A DNA stretch of 64,000 nucleotides from Micromonospora sp. RP3T (GCF_003027925.1 NZ_PYPS01000020.1:1-64000); one strand, 5' to 3'; positions 24,662-35,027 are shown, numbered from the stretch's first letter. Notes: a model not told the origin generated them from the sequence alone. Made by a program: numbers and translations.

Positions 24662-24830
24662 GAGGTGCCTTTCCATGGGGGTAGGCGCCTCGTGGGCGCC
24701 GTTGCGCACCATAACCACCGGCTGTCACGCACGCCACAACACCCCCAAATGTTTCCGATCCCGTCACCCACCGCTGTTTTCCGGCCAGGCCGCACAGCAG
24801 CGGGCCGGCCGCGGGCGTGGCGGTCCGCAC

Positions 24831-24950
24831 CGACGCCGCCCCGGCCAGCCGGCCGAGCTGGCCCCGGCGTACGTCTTCTTCGCCTCCCAGGAGTCCAGCT
24901 ACGTCACCGGCGAGATCCTCGGCGTCACCGGCGGCAAGCCGACGAAGTGA
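24831..24950 (+). pseudogene. C-terminal remnant of a short-chain dehydrogenase
   Basis: The frame ending at 24950 reads RPGQPAELAPAYVFFASQES then SYVTGEILGVTGGKPTK. This is the standard carboxy-terminus of glucose-dehydrogenase-like SDRs. No cofactor motif or catalytic YxxxK exists upstream; the preceding 100 bases are not coding in this frame. Only about 40 codons survive. The rest of the 24662-24980 gap contains the promoter region of the divergent nucleotidase. Confidence 0.7.
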
Positions 24951-24980
24951 CCCGTCGGTACGCCCTCCGGTCCCGCCGGC

Positions 24981-25631
24981 TCAGCGAGGCCAGACGGACA
25001 TCCGGTGGCGCACCTCGGCGATCCGGGCCGTGTTCAGTCCGTAGCGGCGGAACCGGCGGTCGGCCAGCCCGTCGAGGTAGCGGCCGGCCGCCCGGACGTC
25101 CTCCTCCTCCAGCGCCGGGTCCACCTGGTGGGCCAGCTCCAGCAACTCGGCCACCGGGTAGCGGTCCAGCGCGGCGGCGACGTCGATGTAGTCGCGTACC
25201 TCCCGGCGGTTGACCAGCGCGGCGGTCTTGTTGGCCAGCAGGTCCCGCACGTCCATCACCGGGCCGAAGTCCATCACCACCGGGCTGCGGCGCCGGTCCA
25301 GCCGGGCCAGGCTGAGCCGGATCTGCCGGTCGCCGCGGCTCACCACGAAGTCCCGCAGGTCCCGGTCGAAGCCGTCGAACACCTCGCCCAGACCGTCCGG
25401 GTCCGCCTCGTCCACCCGGTAGCCGGCCCGTTCCAGCGCGGCCCGCACGTCGGCCGCCGCCGCGGCGGCGGCGCCCTCCACGTCGGCGAACAGGTCCACG
25501 TCCTCGGTCGGGCGGGTGACCAGGCCGTGCGCGGCCCAGGCCACCCCGCCGCCGAGCACGAACCGGTGCGGGCCGGCGGCGGCGAGCGCCACCCGGGCCA
25601 CCTCCCGGTAGAAGTCGTGCGGATGCGTCAC
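24981..25631 (-). CDS. AbiEii/MNT-type nucleotidyltransferase
   Basis: A 216-residue protein with the minimal nucleotidyltransferase core: FVLGGGVAWAAHG then TRPTEDVDLFADVEG, the GGxxxxxH...TxDxD motif, with the third acid expected near DRRRSPVVMDFG. It resembles the toxin half of AbiE-type systems and other small nucleotidyltransferases. The GTG at 25631 overlaps the stop of the upstream gene by 4 bases, so the two proteins are coupled. A toxin-antitoxin or abortive-infection role is possible; the partner is not a recognised AbiEi antitoxin. Confidence 0.72.
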   Translation of the reverse strand: MTHPHDFYREVARVALAAAGPHRFVLGGGVAWAAHGLVTRPTEDVDLFADVEGAAAAAAADVRAALERAGYRVDEADPDGLGEVFDGFDRDLRDFVVSRGDRQIRLSLARLDRRRSPVVMDFGPVMDVRDLLANKTAALVNRREVRDYIDVAAALDRYPVAELLELAHQVDPALEEEDVRAAGRYLDGLADRRFRRYGLNTARIAEVRHRMSVWPR

Positions 25632-25954
25632 GCGGTACGCAGGCTCCGGTGCCGGCCCTCCCAGGCCAGGCGTACGCCTCGGGGCAGGTTGAGCAGCGGC
25701 CACACCCGGCGCAGCGTCGGAGCGTGGATCAGCTCCCGCAGGTCCGTCACCCGGGTGGTCTCGCGCAGCACGTTCTCGTACATCCAGAGCAGCTCGTCGG
25801 GGTCGGCGAGGTCGAAGGCGCGTTCGCTGTTCCACATCAGGCGCACCGGCAGCTCGACGACGCCCCCGGTGGGGCCGGCCAGCTCGTCGAGCGTGCGCGG
25901 GACCACGGCGGGACGCCCGGGCCGGGCGAGGTACGCGCTGGCGGTGGCCGACAT
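25628..25954 (-). CDS. Partner protein of the nucleotidyltransferase, 108 aa
   Basis: A 108-residue protein (ATASAYLARPGRPAVVPRTL, WNSERAFDLADPDELLWMYENVLRETT, LPRGVRLAWEGRHRSLRTA). It shows a hydrophobic and acidic helical middle that could bind the nucleotidyltransferase. It is the first gene of a two-gene operon with a 4-base overlap, a typical toxin-antitoxin or effector-regulator architecture. No helix-turn-helix is obvious. The start at 25954 has only a weak ribosome-binding site; a start at 25993 adds 13 residues. Confidence 0.65.
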   Translation of the reverse strand: MSATASAYLARPGRPAVVPRTLDELAGPTGGVVELPVRLMWNSERAFDLADPDELLWMYENVLRETTRVTDLRELIHAPTLRRVWPLLNLPRGVRLAWEGRHRSLRTA

Positions 25955-26088
25955 GCCATGAGGGTAACCCCTGACCGGCGTGTCGAGCGCCAAGGTCGGT
26001 GACCGGGGTCACGACGACCGGCGGAAGAACGGCCGTCCCGGTACCGTTGTGGAGAGCGTCGGTGTGACCAGTGTCCCCGGGCCTCACC

Positions 26089-26207
26089 TAAATTGCCTTC
26101 GCGGAATACCGTTCGGCTGGAGCCGCGTCGCGCCACTCGCCGAGAGGCGACCTGCACACCGACGCCCAGCGCCGCCCCGGTCATCAGGCCGGGGCGGCGC
26201 TGTTTTT
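26089..26207 (+). ncRNA. Structured leader with intrinsic terminator upstream of formate dehydrogenase (candidate riboswitch/attenuator or sRNA)
   Basis: A TAAATT at 26089-26094 may be a -10 element. Downstream, TCGCC (26137-26141) and GGCGA (26146-26150) form a hairpin capped by a GAGA (GNRA) tetraloop. It is enclosed by GCGTC (26125-26129) pairing with GACGC (26161-26165). A 14-bp terminator stem (26167-26180 with 26189-26202) and TTTTT (26203-26207) follow. Such T-tract terminators are otherwise absent in this window. The 332-base gap 25955-26286 holds no gene. Regulation of the molybdenum- and selenium-dependent enzyme 80 bases downstream is a reasonable inference; a molybdenum-cofactor (Moco) riboswitch is one candidate but is not proven by eye. 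Confidence 0.5.
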
Positions 26208-26286
26208 CGCTCGACTCGCGGGCACCGTTCGGCTGGCCTAGTGTGCAAGGGGTCAGCCGATCTTCGCGCGTGGAGGGGGTGCCCGG

Positions 26287-29200
26287 ATGGGTCTGAAGAC
26301 ATTCATCCAGGGGTGGCCGGTCTACCGGCAACTCACCGGCACCGACCCGCTGGGGCGCGGCGCCGCCGCCCAGTCGGCGCGTTCCGCCGGGCTGACCGCC
26401 CGCACCGAGACCGCCGACGGCGTGGCCCGCTCGGTCTGCCCCTACTGCGCGGTCGGCTGCGGTCAGCGCGTCTTCCACTCCGAGGGCCGGGTCACCCAGA
26501 TCGAGGGCGACCCGGACAGCCCGATCTCCCGTGGCCGGCTCTGCCCGAAAGGTTCCGCCAGCAAGAGCCTGGTGACCAGCCCGCTGCGCCAGACCAAGGT
26601 CCGCTACCGCCGGCCGTACGCGACCGACTGGGAGGACCTGGACCTCGACGTCGCGCTCGACATGATCGCCGACCGGATCCTCGCCGCGCGCGAGGAGACC
26701 TGGGAGGACGTCGACGACGAGGGGCGCCCGCTGAACCGGACGCTCGGCATCTCCAGCCTGGGCGGCGCGACGCTGGACAACGAGGAGAACTACCTCATCA
26801 AGAAGCTGTTCACGGCGATGGGGGCGCTCCAGATCGAGAACCAGGCGCGGATTTGACACTCCGCCACCGTCCCCGGTCTGGGGACCAGCTTCGGTCGCGG
26901 CGGCGCGACGGACTTCCAGCAGGACCTCGCCAACGCTGACGTCATCGTCATCCAGGGCTCGAACATGGCCGAGGCCCACCCGGTGGGCTTCCAGTGGGTG
27001 ATGGAGGCAAAGAAGCGCGGCGCGAAGGTCTTCCACGTGGACCCGCGGTTCACCCGCACCAGCGCGCTCGCCGACACGTACCTGCCGATCCGGGCGGGCA
27101 CCGACATCGCGCTGCTCGGCGGCGTGGTGCGGTACATCCTGGACAACGAGCTGGACTTCCGGGAGTACGTCCTGGCGTACACCAACGCGGCGACCATCGT
27201 CAGCGAGCAGTTCGCCGACACCGAGGACCTGGACGGGCTCTTCTCCGGCTACAACCCGGAGACCGGCTCCTACGACCACGCCAGCTGGCAGTACGAGGGG
27301 CACGAGGGCAACACGAAGATCCGGGGCACCGGCAAGGAACGTGACTCGGCCTCCGGGCTGGAGCACGAGTCGCACGGCGAGCCGGTGCCGGCGCAGACCC
27401 AGCGGGACGAGACGTTGCGGCACCCGCGCTGCGTCTACCAGATCCTCAAGCGGCACTTCGCCCGCTACACGCCGGAGATGGTGGCCCGGGTCTGCGGCAT
27501 TCCGGAGGAGAAGTTCCTGGAGCTGGCCCGCGCCTGGACGGAGAACTCCGGCCGGGAGCGCACCGGCGCCCTGGTCTACTCGGTCGGCTGGACGCAGCAC
27601 AGCGTCGGCGTGCAGTACATCCGCACCGGGTCGATCATCCAGACGCTGCTGGGCAACATGGGCCGGCCGGGCGGCGGCATCCTGGCGCTGCGCGGGCACG
27701 CCAGCATCCAGGGCTCCACCGACATCCCGACGTTGTTCAACCTGCTGCCCGGCTACCTGCCGATGCCGCACCACGCCGACCACCCGACGTTCGACAAGTG
27801 GGTGGACAGCATCCGGCACCCCGGCCAGAAGGGTTTCTGGGGCAACTCGGGCGCGTTCGCGGCCAGCCTCCTCAAGGCGTACTGGGGTGACGCGGCGACC
27901 CCGGAGAACGACTTCGGCTACGGCTGGCTGCCCCGGATGACCGGCGACCACGGGACGTACCAGCAGGTCCTGAACATGATCGACGGCAAGGTGAAGGGAT
28001 ACTTCCTGCTCGGCCAGAACCCGGCGGTCGGCTCCGCGCACGGCCGGGCCCAGCGCCTCGGCATGGCCAACCTCGACTGGCTGGTGGTCCGCGACCTGTT
28101 CCTGATCGAGAGCGCCACGTTCTGGAAGAACAGCCCGGAGATCGCCACCGGGGAGATCGTGCCCCAGGAGTGCCGCACCGAGGTGTTCTTCCTGCCGGCG
28201 GCCTCGCACGTGGAGAAGGAGGGTACCTTCACCCAGACCCAGCGGCTGTTGCAGTGGCGGGAGAAGGCCGTCAACCCGCCCGGCGACGCCCGCTCCGAGC
28301 TGTGGTTCTTCTACCACCTCGGCCGGGTGCTGCGGGAGAAGCTGGCCGGCTCCACCACGCCCCGGGACCGGGCGCTGCTGGACCTGACCTGGGACTATCC
28401 GACGCACGGGCCGCACGCCGAGCCGAGCGCCGAGGCGGTGCTCAAGGAGATCAACGGCTACGACGTCGCGACCGGCCGCCCGCTGAACGCGTTCGCCGAG
28501 GCGAAGGACGACGGCTCCACCGCGATCGGCTGCTGGATCTACACCGGCGTCTACGCCGACGGGGTGAACCAGGCGGCCCGCCGCAAATCCCGGCACGAGC
28601 AGGACTGGGTGGCCGCCGAGTGGGGCTGGGCCTGGCCGGCGAACCGCCGCACGCTCTACAACCGCGCGTCCGCCGACCCGGAGGGCCGGCCGTGGAGCGA
28701 CCGCAAGAAGTACGTCTGGTGGGATCCGGACGCCGGCGAGTGGACCGGCTACGACGTGCCGGACTTCGAGAAGACCAAGCCGCCGTCGTACCGGCCGCCG
28801 GACGACGCCTCCGGCCCGGAGGCGCTCGCCGGTGACGACCCGTTCGTCATGCAGGGCGACGGCAAGGCCTGGCTGTACGCGCCGAGCGGCGTGCTCGACG
28901 GCCCGCTGCCGACGCACTACGAGCCGGCCGAGTCGCCGATGCGCAACCCGCTCTACGGGCAGCAGGCCAACCCGACCCGCAAGATCTACGAGCACCCGGT
29001 GAACCGGATCAACCCGAGCCCGCCGGAGCCGCACAGCGAGGTCTTCCCGTACGTGTTCACGGTCAGCCGGCTCACCGAGCACCACACGGCCGGCGGGATG
29101 AGCCGGACGGTGCCGCGCCTGGCCGAGCTGCAACCGGAGATGTTCGTGGAGGTGTCCCCGGAACTGGCCGCCGAGGTCGGGCTGGCGCATCTCGGCTGGG

Positions 29201-29613
29201 CCCACCTGATCAGCGGGCGGGCCGCCATCGAGGCGCGGGTGCTGGTCACCGACCGGCTCACCCCGCTGCGGGTGGACGGGCGGATCATCCACCAGGTGTG
29301 GCTGCCCTACCACTTCGGCAGCGAGGGCCTGGTCACCGGCGACTCGGCGAACGACCTGTTCGGCATCACGCTGGACCCGAACGTGCTCATCCAGGAGAGC
29401 AAGATCGGCACGTGCGACATCCGGCCGGGCCGGCGGCCCACCGGGCCGGCGTTGCTCGACTTGGTCGGCGACTACCAGCGCCGGGCCGGGATGACCGTGG
29501 ACCGGAAGGTGCCGATCGTGACCACCGACGTGTTGGGCGGCGAGAACGCGGCCGGCAGCACCGACGAGCAGACGCCCGAGGCCGCGGCGTGCGACGGAGA
29601 AGACCATGCCTGA
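26287..29613 (+). CDS. fdh: Formate dehydrogenase catalytic subunit, selenocysteine-containing
   Basis: A 1108-residue molybdopterin oxidoreductase that oxidises formate to CO2. The UGA at 26854-26856 encodes Sec190 and not a stop. The frame continues to 29613, the sequence NQARI-Sec-HSATVPGLG is the conserved FDH active site, and a SECIS-like hairpin follows. A [4Fe-4S] site is formed by Cys51, Cys54, Cys58 and Cys86 (CPYCAVGC, GRLCPKG). LGGATLDNEENYLIKKLFTA, GSNMAEAHPVGFQW and HVDPRFTRTSA are family blocks; the C-terminal molybdopterin-guanine-dinucleotide domain ends near 1080. No Tat signal is visible, so it is probably cytoplasmic-facing. It overlaps the iron-sulfur subunit gene by 8 bases. 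GGAGGGGG precedes the ATG. Confidence 0.93.
26857..26890 (+). promoter_or_regulatory. bSECIS-like element
   Basis: Immediately after the UGA, GTCCCC (26869-26874) and GGGGAC (26880-26885) form a perfect 6-bp stem whose loop is GGTCT (26875-26879). The loop starts 18 bases after the UGA, and GGUCU matches the SelB-binding loop of E. coli formate dehydrogenase SECIS elements as I remember it. The element is part of the coding sequence. Confidence 0.85.
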
Positions 29614-30652
29614 CGCCAACAGCCTGTACGGACCGCTCGACCCGGCCCCGGACGCCGGGTGGACGCAGGCGCCGCCCCGGATGGGCTTCTTCACCGACAC
29701 CAGCGTCTGCATCGGCTGCAAGGCCTGCGAGGTCGCCTGCAAGGAATGGAACGGCGTCCCGGACGGGGGTTTCGACCTGCTCGGCATGTCGTACGACAAC
29801 ACCGGCGCGTTGACCGCGAACTCGTGGCGGCACGTGGCGTTCATCGAGCAGCCCCGCCCGGCGGGGCAGCGGACGCCGCCGTTCGCGGGCGACCCGACCG
29901 GCCCGACGACAGGCAGCCCGGCGTCGGCGTCGGTGGGCGCCGGCACGACCACCGACACCGGCACGAGCCCGGGACTGCCGCCGGGGCGCGGCGAGCCGGC
30001 GGCGCGGATGGCGGCCGGCCCGGAGTTCCTCGGCATGCCCGGGGCGCAGCCACCGGGGCGGGGCACCGGCGCGGAGAGCCGCACCGACTTCCGCTGGCTG
30101 ATGATGTCCGACGTGTGCAAGCACTGCACGCACGCGGCCTGCCTGGACGTCTGCCCGACCGGTTCGCTGTTCCGCACCGAGTTCGGCACCGTCGTGGTGC
30201 AGGAGGACATCTGCAACGGCTGCGGGTACTGCATCTCGGCCTGCCCGTACGGCGTGATCGACCAGCGCAAGGACGACGGCCGGGCGTGGAAGTGCACGCT
30301 CTGCTACGACCGGCTGGGCGCCGGCATGACGCCGGCCTGCGCGCAGGCGTGCCCCACCGAGTCCATCCAGTACGGCCCGCTCGACGAGCTGCGGGACCGG
30401 GCCGCCCAGCGGGTCGCCACGCTGCACGAGCGCGGCGTGCCGGAGGCCCGGCTCTACGGCCACGACCCGACCGACGGGGTGGGCGGCGACGGCGCGTTCT
30501 TCCTGCTGCTCGACGAGCCCGAGGTGTACGGGCTGCCGCCGGACCCGGTGGTCACCACCCGGGACCTGCCGAGGATGTGGAAGCGTGCCGGCCTGGCCGC
30601 GTTGGCCATGGCGGCGGCCACCGTCGCCGCGTTCGTCGGAGGATCGTCGTGA
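29606..30652 (+). CDS. Formate dehydrogenase iron-sulfur (beta) subunit
   Basis: A 348-residue ferredoxin-like electron-transfer subunit with sixteen cluster cysteines: 35/38/41/45, 171/174/179/183, 203/206/209/213 and 230/233/245/249, enough for four [4Fe-4S] clusters in the pattern of FdnH/HybA-type proteins. Residues about 84-159 form a Pro-, Gly- and Thr-rich low-complexity insert between the first and second cluster groups. It is not part of the usual fold. A single hydrophobic helix at 326-348 could anchor it to the membrane subunit. It overlaps the catalytic gene by 8 bases and the NrfD gene by 4, so all three are translated together. Confidence 0.9.
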   Translation: MPDANSLYGPLDPAPDAGWTQAPPRMGFFTDTSVCIGCKACEVACKEWNGVPDGGFDLLGMSYDNTGALTANSWRHVAFIEQPRPAGQRTPPFAGDPTGPTTGSPASASVGAGTTTDTGTSPGLPPGRGEPAARMAAGPEFLGMPGAQPPGRGTGAESRTDFRWLMMSDVCKHCTHAACLDVCPTGSLFRTEFGTVVVQEDICNGCGYCISACPYGVIDQRKDDGRAWKCTLCYDRLGAGMTPACAQACPTESIQYGPLDELRDRAAQRVATLHERGVPEARLYGHDPTDGVGGDGAFFLLLDEPEVYGLPPDPVVTTRDLPRMWKRAGLAALAMAAATVAAFVGGSS

Positions 30653-31803
30653 GCCCGGACCGTCCGGTGGGTGCCCTGTTCCGCCGCTTCCGCGACCGTC
30701 TGGCCGCCGACGGCGGCGTGCCGGCGGAGAGCGGCAGCCGGGCCACCGGTGTCGGCCCCGGCCGCACCGACAGCGGCGCCCACGAGGCCCGGCTGGCCCC
30801 GCATCCGCCCCGCGACACCGCGCCCACCACCGGCCGCCGACGGCGCGGCGGCAAGGGCGGAGGCGAACAACTCAACGTCCCCCCGGCGGAGTTCACCTCC
30901 TACTACGGCCGGCCGGTGCTCAAACCGCCGGTGTGGAAGTGGGACATCGCCGCGTACCTGTTCACCGGTGGGCTCGCCGCCGGCTCCTCGATGCTGGCCG
31001 CCGGTGGGCAGCTCACCGGCCGGCCGGCGCTGCGCCGCGCCGGCCGGGTCACGTCGCTGGCGGCGGTGAGCGCCAGCGCGTACTTCCTCATCAACGACCT
31101 GGGCCGGCCCAGCCGCTTCCACCACATGCTGCGGGTGGCGAAGGTGACCTCGCCGATGTCGGTGGGCACCTGGATCCTCAGCGCGTTCGGCCCGGCCGCC
31201 GGGCTGGCCGCGATCGCCGAGGTCGCGCCCCGGCTGCCGGAACGCGGGCTGCTCGGGCTGGGTCGTCGGCTGCTGCCCCCGACCGGGCACGCGGCCGGCC
31301 TCGTCGCCGCCGTCACCGCGCCGGCGCTGGCCACGTACACCGGGGTGCTGCTGGCCGACACGGCGGTGCCGTCGTGGCACGAGGCGTACCCGGAACTGCC
31401 GGTCATCTTCGCGGGCAGCGCGCTGGCCAGCGGCGCCGGCGTCGGGCTGCTGGCCGCGCCGCCCGGGCAGGCCGGCCCGGCGCGGCGGATGGCGGTCGCC
31501 GGCGCGGCGCTGGAACTGTGGGGCGCGCACCGGGTGGAGAACCGGCTCGGCCTGCTCAGCGAGCCCTACGCCGACGGCACGCCCGGGAAGCTGCTGCGCG
31601 CCGGCCGCGCGCTCACCGCCGCCGGGGTGGCCGGCGCGCTGGTCGGCCGCCGCAGCCGGCTGCTCTCCGCCGCCTCCGGCGGCGCGCTGCTCTCCGCCGC
31701 CGTCTGCACCCGCTTCGGCATCTTCCACGGCGGCGTCGCCTCGGCGCGGGACCCGAAGTACACGGTGGTCCCGCAGCGCGAGCGCGCCGCCCGGCGGGCC
31801 TGA
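30649..31803 (+). CDS. nrfD: NrfD/PsrC-type membrane subunit of formate dehydrogenase
   Basis: A 384-residue integral membrane protein. A hydrophilic, Arg/Gly-rich N-terminus of about 75 residues precedes the conserved PPAEFTSYYGRPVLKPPVWKWD block and about eight hydrophobic segments (IAAYLFTGGLAAGSSML, LINDLGRPSRFHHMLRV). The latter matches NrfD/PsrC quinone-reactive subunits. It would pass electrons from formate to menaquinone in place of a cytochrome b subunit. The GTG at 30649 is coupled to the beta-subunit stop, with GGAGG upstream. It is the last protein gene before selC. Confidence 0.87.
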   Translation: MSPDRPVGALFRRFRDRLAADGGVPAESGSRATGVGPGRTDSGAHEARLAPHPPRDTAPTTGRRRRGGKGGGEQLNVPPAEFTSYYGRPVLKPPVWKWDIAAYLFTGGLAAGSSMLAAGGQLTGRPALRRAGRVTSLAAVSASAYFLINDLGRPSRFHHMLRVAKVTSPMSVGTWILSAFGPAAGLAAIAEVAPRLPERGLLGLGRRLLPPTGHAAGLVAAVTAPALATYTGVLLADTAVPSWHEAYPELPVIFAGSALASGAGVGLLAAPPGQAGPARRMAVAGAALELWGAHRVENRLGLLSEPYADGTPGKLLRAGRALTAAGVAGALVGRRSRLLSAASGGALLSAAVCTRFGIFHGGVASARDPKYTVVPQRERAARRA

Positions 31804-31848
31804 CACCTCGCCGGGCGGCCGACGGGCCGCTGTGGTTGACTGCTGCGT

Positions 31849-31944
31849 GGAGGCGTTCAGGCGGCTGGTGCCCCTCCCGGTCTTCAAAACCGGTGTGGTC
31901 CGGGACCCGGGCCAGGCGGGTTCGATTCCCGTCCGTCTCCGCCA
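31849..31944 (+). tRNA. selC: tRNA-Sec (anticodon UCA)
   Basis: A 96-base tRNA with CCA encoded (31942-31944). Acceptor stem GGAGGCG (31849-31855) pairs with CGTCTCC (31934-31940). The anticodon stem CCGGT (31877-31881) pairs with ACCGG (31889-31893), and loop CTTCAAA carries anticodon TCA at 31884-31886. A long variable arm GGTCCGGG (31897-31904) pairs with CCCGGGCC (31906-31913). The T-arm is CGGG with CCCG around TTCGATT. UCA reads UGA, and the long variable arm fits selenocysteine tRNA. It lies 45 bases after the NrfD stop and 23 bases before selA. Confidence 0.95.
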
Positions 31945-31967
31945 CACCGTCCCCGGGGGAGCGTGCG

Positions 31968-33260
<1,293 letters not shown>

Positions 33261-33263
33261 CCC

Positions 33264-35027
33264 GTGTGGGTGGTGGCCACCGCCGGGCACGTCGACCACG
33301 GCAAGTCGACGCTGGTGCGGGCGCTGACCGGGATGGAACCGGACCGCTGGGCGGAGGAACGCCGCCGCGGCATGACCATCGACCTCGGCTTCGCCTGGAC
33401 CACGTTGCCCTCCGGCGGCACGCTGGCGTTCGTCGACGTGCCCGGGCACGAACGGTTCGTGCCGAACATGCTGGCCGGCGTCGGCCCGGTGCCGGCCGCG
33501 CTGATCGTGGTCGGCGCCGACGAGGGCTGGATGCCGCAGTCCGCCGAGCACCTGGCCGCGCTGGACGCGCTGGACGTGTCGTACGGGCTGCTGGCGGTGA
33601 CCCGCGCGGACCTGGCCGATCCGGGGCCGGCGACGGCGCGGGCCCGGGCGGAGATCGCCGCGACCTCGCTCGGCGAGGTGGAGGCGGTGGCCGTCTCGGC
33701 GGTCACCGGCGCCGGCCTGCCCGAGCTGCGCGCCGCGCTGGACCGGCTGGTCGCCCGGCTGCCCGATCCGGCCCACGACGCCCCGGTCCGGCTCTGGGTG
33801 GACCGGTCCTTCACGGTGCGCGGCAGCGGCACGGTGGTCACCGGCACGCTCGGCGGCGGTCGGCTACGCGTCGGCGACGAACTCGAACTCGCCGCCACCG
33901 GCGAGCCGGTACGGGTACGCGGCCTGCACTCGCTGGGCGTCGCGCGGTCGGACATCGACGCGGTGGCGCGGGTGGCGGTGAACCTGCGCGGCCTGCCCCG
34001 GGACCGGGTGGGGCGCGGCGACGCGCTGCTGCGCCCCGGCCGGTTCGGCCGCACCGACCTGCTCGACGTGCGGCTGGCCGGCGACCCGGCCGCCGACCTG
34101 CCGCCCACCCTCACGCTGCACGTCGGTTCCGCGGCGGTGCCCGCCCGGGTCCGGCCGCTGGGCCCGGACACGGTCCGGTTGCGCCTGGCCCGCCCGCTGC
34201 CGCTGCTGATCGGTGACCGGGCGCTGCTGCGCGACCCGGGCCGGCACCACGTGGCCGGCGGCGTGACGGTGCTGGACGTGGATCCGCCGCCACTGCGTCG
34301 CCGGGGCGCGGCGGCTGCCCGCGCCGCCGTGCTGGCCGGGCTGGACGGGCGACCCGACCCGGCCGGTGAGCTGCGCCGGCGGCGGCTGGTCCGGGCCGGG
34401 CAGCTCACCCGGATGGGCGTGCCGCCGGCCGCCGCACCGGTGGCCGGCGACTGGCTGGCCGACCCCGACCACTGGCGCGACCTGGGCCGCCGGCTCACCG
34501 AGGAGGTCGCCCGGTACGCCGCCGCGCATCCGCTCGCCGCCGGCGTGCCGGTCGACGCGCTGCGCCACCGCCTCGGCCTGCCCGACCGGGCGCTGGTGAC
34601 CGCGCTGCTGCGCCCGCCGCTGCGACTGCACGCCGGCCTGGTCACCGGCGCCCCGGCCGGGACGCTGCCCGACCCGGTCGCCCGCGCGGTGGCGACGGTG
34701 CGCGCCGAGTACGGCGACCGGCCGTTCCAGGCGCCCGAGGCGCACCACCTCGCCGGCCTCGGCCTGGGCCCGAAGGAGATCGGCGCGGCGGTACGGGCCG
34801 GGGCGCTGGTGCGGCTGGCCGAGAACGTGGTGCTGCTGCCCGGCGCGCCGGACGAGGCGGCGCGGGTCCTGGCCGGCCTGCCGCAGCCGTTCACGCTCAG
34901 CGCCGCCCGGCAGGCGCTGGGCACCACCCGTCGGGTGGCGGTGCCGCTGCTGGAGCTGCTGGACCATCGCGGTCTCACCCGCCGGCTGCCCGACGACGCG
35001 CGCGAGGTGGTCCGCCCGCCGGGCTGA
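33264..35027 (+). CDS. selB: Selenocysteine-specific translation elongation factor SelB
   Basis: A 587-residue GTPase that delivers Sec-tRNA to UGA codons marked by SECIS. The G-domain shows AGHVDHGKS (G1, residues 7-15), RRGMTIDLGFAW (switch I), DVPGHERF (G3) and VTRADL (G4, with TRAD where EF-Tu has NKxD). EF-Tu-like barrels follow, then a C-terminal set of winged helices (about 380-587) that bind the SECIS hairpin. It starts at GTG 33264, three bases after the selA stop. It works on the UGA of the formate dehydrogenase gene 6.4 kb upstream and perhaps on others in the genome. Confidence 0.93.
   Translation: MWVVATAGHVDHGKSTLVRALTGMEPDRWAEERRRGMTIDLGFAWTTLPSGGTLAFVDVPGHERFVPNMLAGVGPVPAALIVVGADEGWMPQSAEHLAALDALDVSYGLLAVTRADLADPGPATARARAEIAATSLGEVEAVAVSAVTGAGLPELRAALDRLVARLPDPAHDAPVRLWVDRSFTVRGSGTVVTGTLGGGRLRVGDELELAATGEPVRVRGLHSLGVARSDIDAVARVAVNLRGLPRDRVGRGDALLRPGRFGRTDLLDVRLAGDPAADLPPTLTLHVGSAAVPARVRPLGPDTVRLRLARPLPLLIGDRALLRDPGRHHVAGGVTVLDVDPPPLRRRGAAAARAAVLAGLDGRPDPAGELRRRRLVRAGQLTRMGVPPAAAPVAGDWLADPDHWRDLGRRLTEEVARYAAAHPLAAGVPVDALRHRLGLPDRALVTALLRPPLRLHAGLVTGAPAGTLPDPVARAVATVRAEYGDRPFQAPEAHHLAGLGLGPKEIGAAVRAGALVRLAENVVLLPGAPDEAARVLAGLPQPFTLSAARQALGTTRRVAVPLLELLDHRGLTRRLPDDAREVVRPPG

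Noticed and set aside
24662..24830. A longer open frame ending at 24950 as an intact gene
   Set aside because: Its upstream codons are the antisense of the nucleotidase start and its signal peptide; only the last 40 codons are protein-like.
26854..26856. UGA as a nonsense mutation splitting formate dehydrogenase
   Set aside because: The motif context, SECIS-like hairpin and adjacent selC, selA and selB all fit selenocysteine decoding; nothing else in the gene is damaged.
25837..30297. Very long minus-strand open frame (about 1486 codons) opposite formate dehydrogenase
   Set aside because: It is the antisense shadow of the FDH genes: Arg/Gly/Val/His-rich low-complexity translation with no domain, while the plus strand carries clear conserved motifs.
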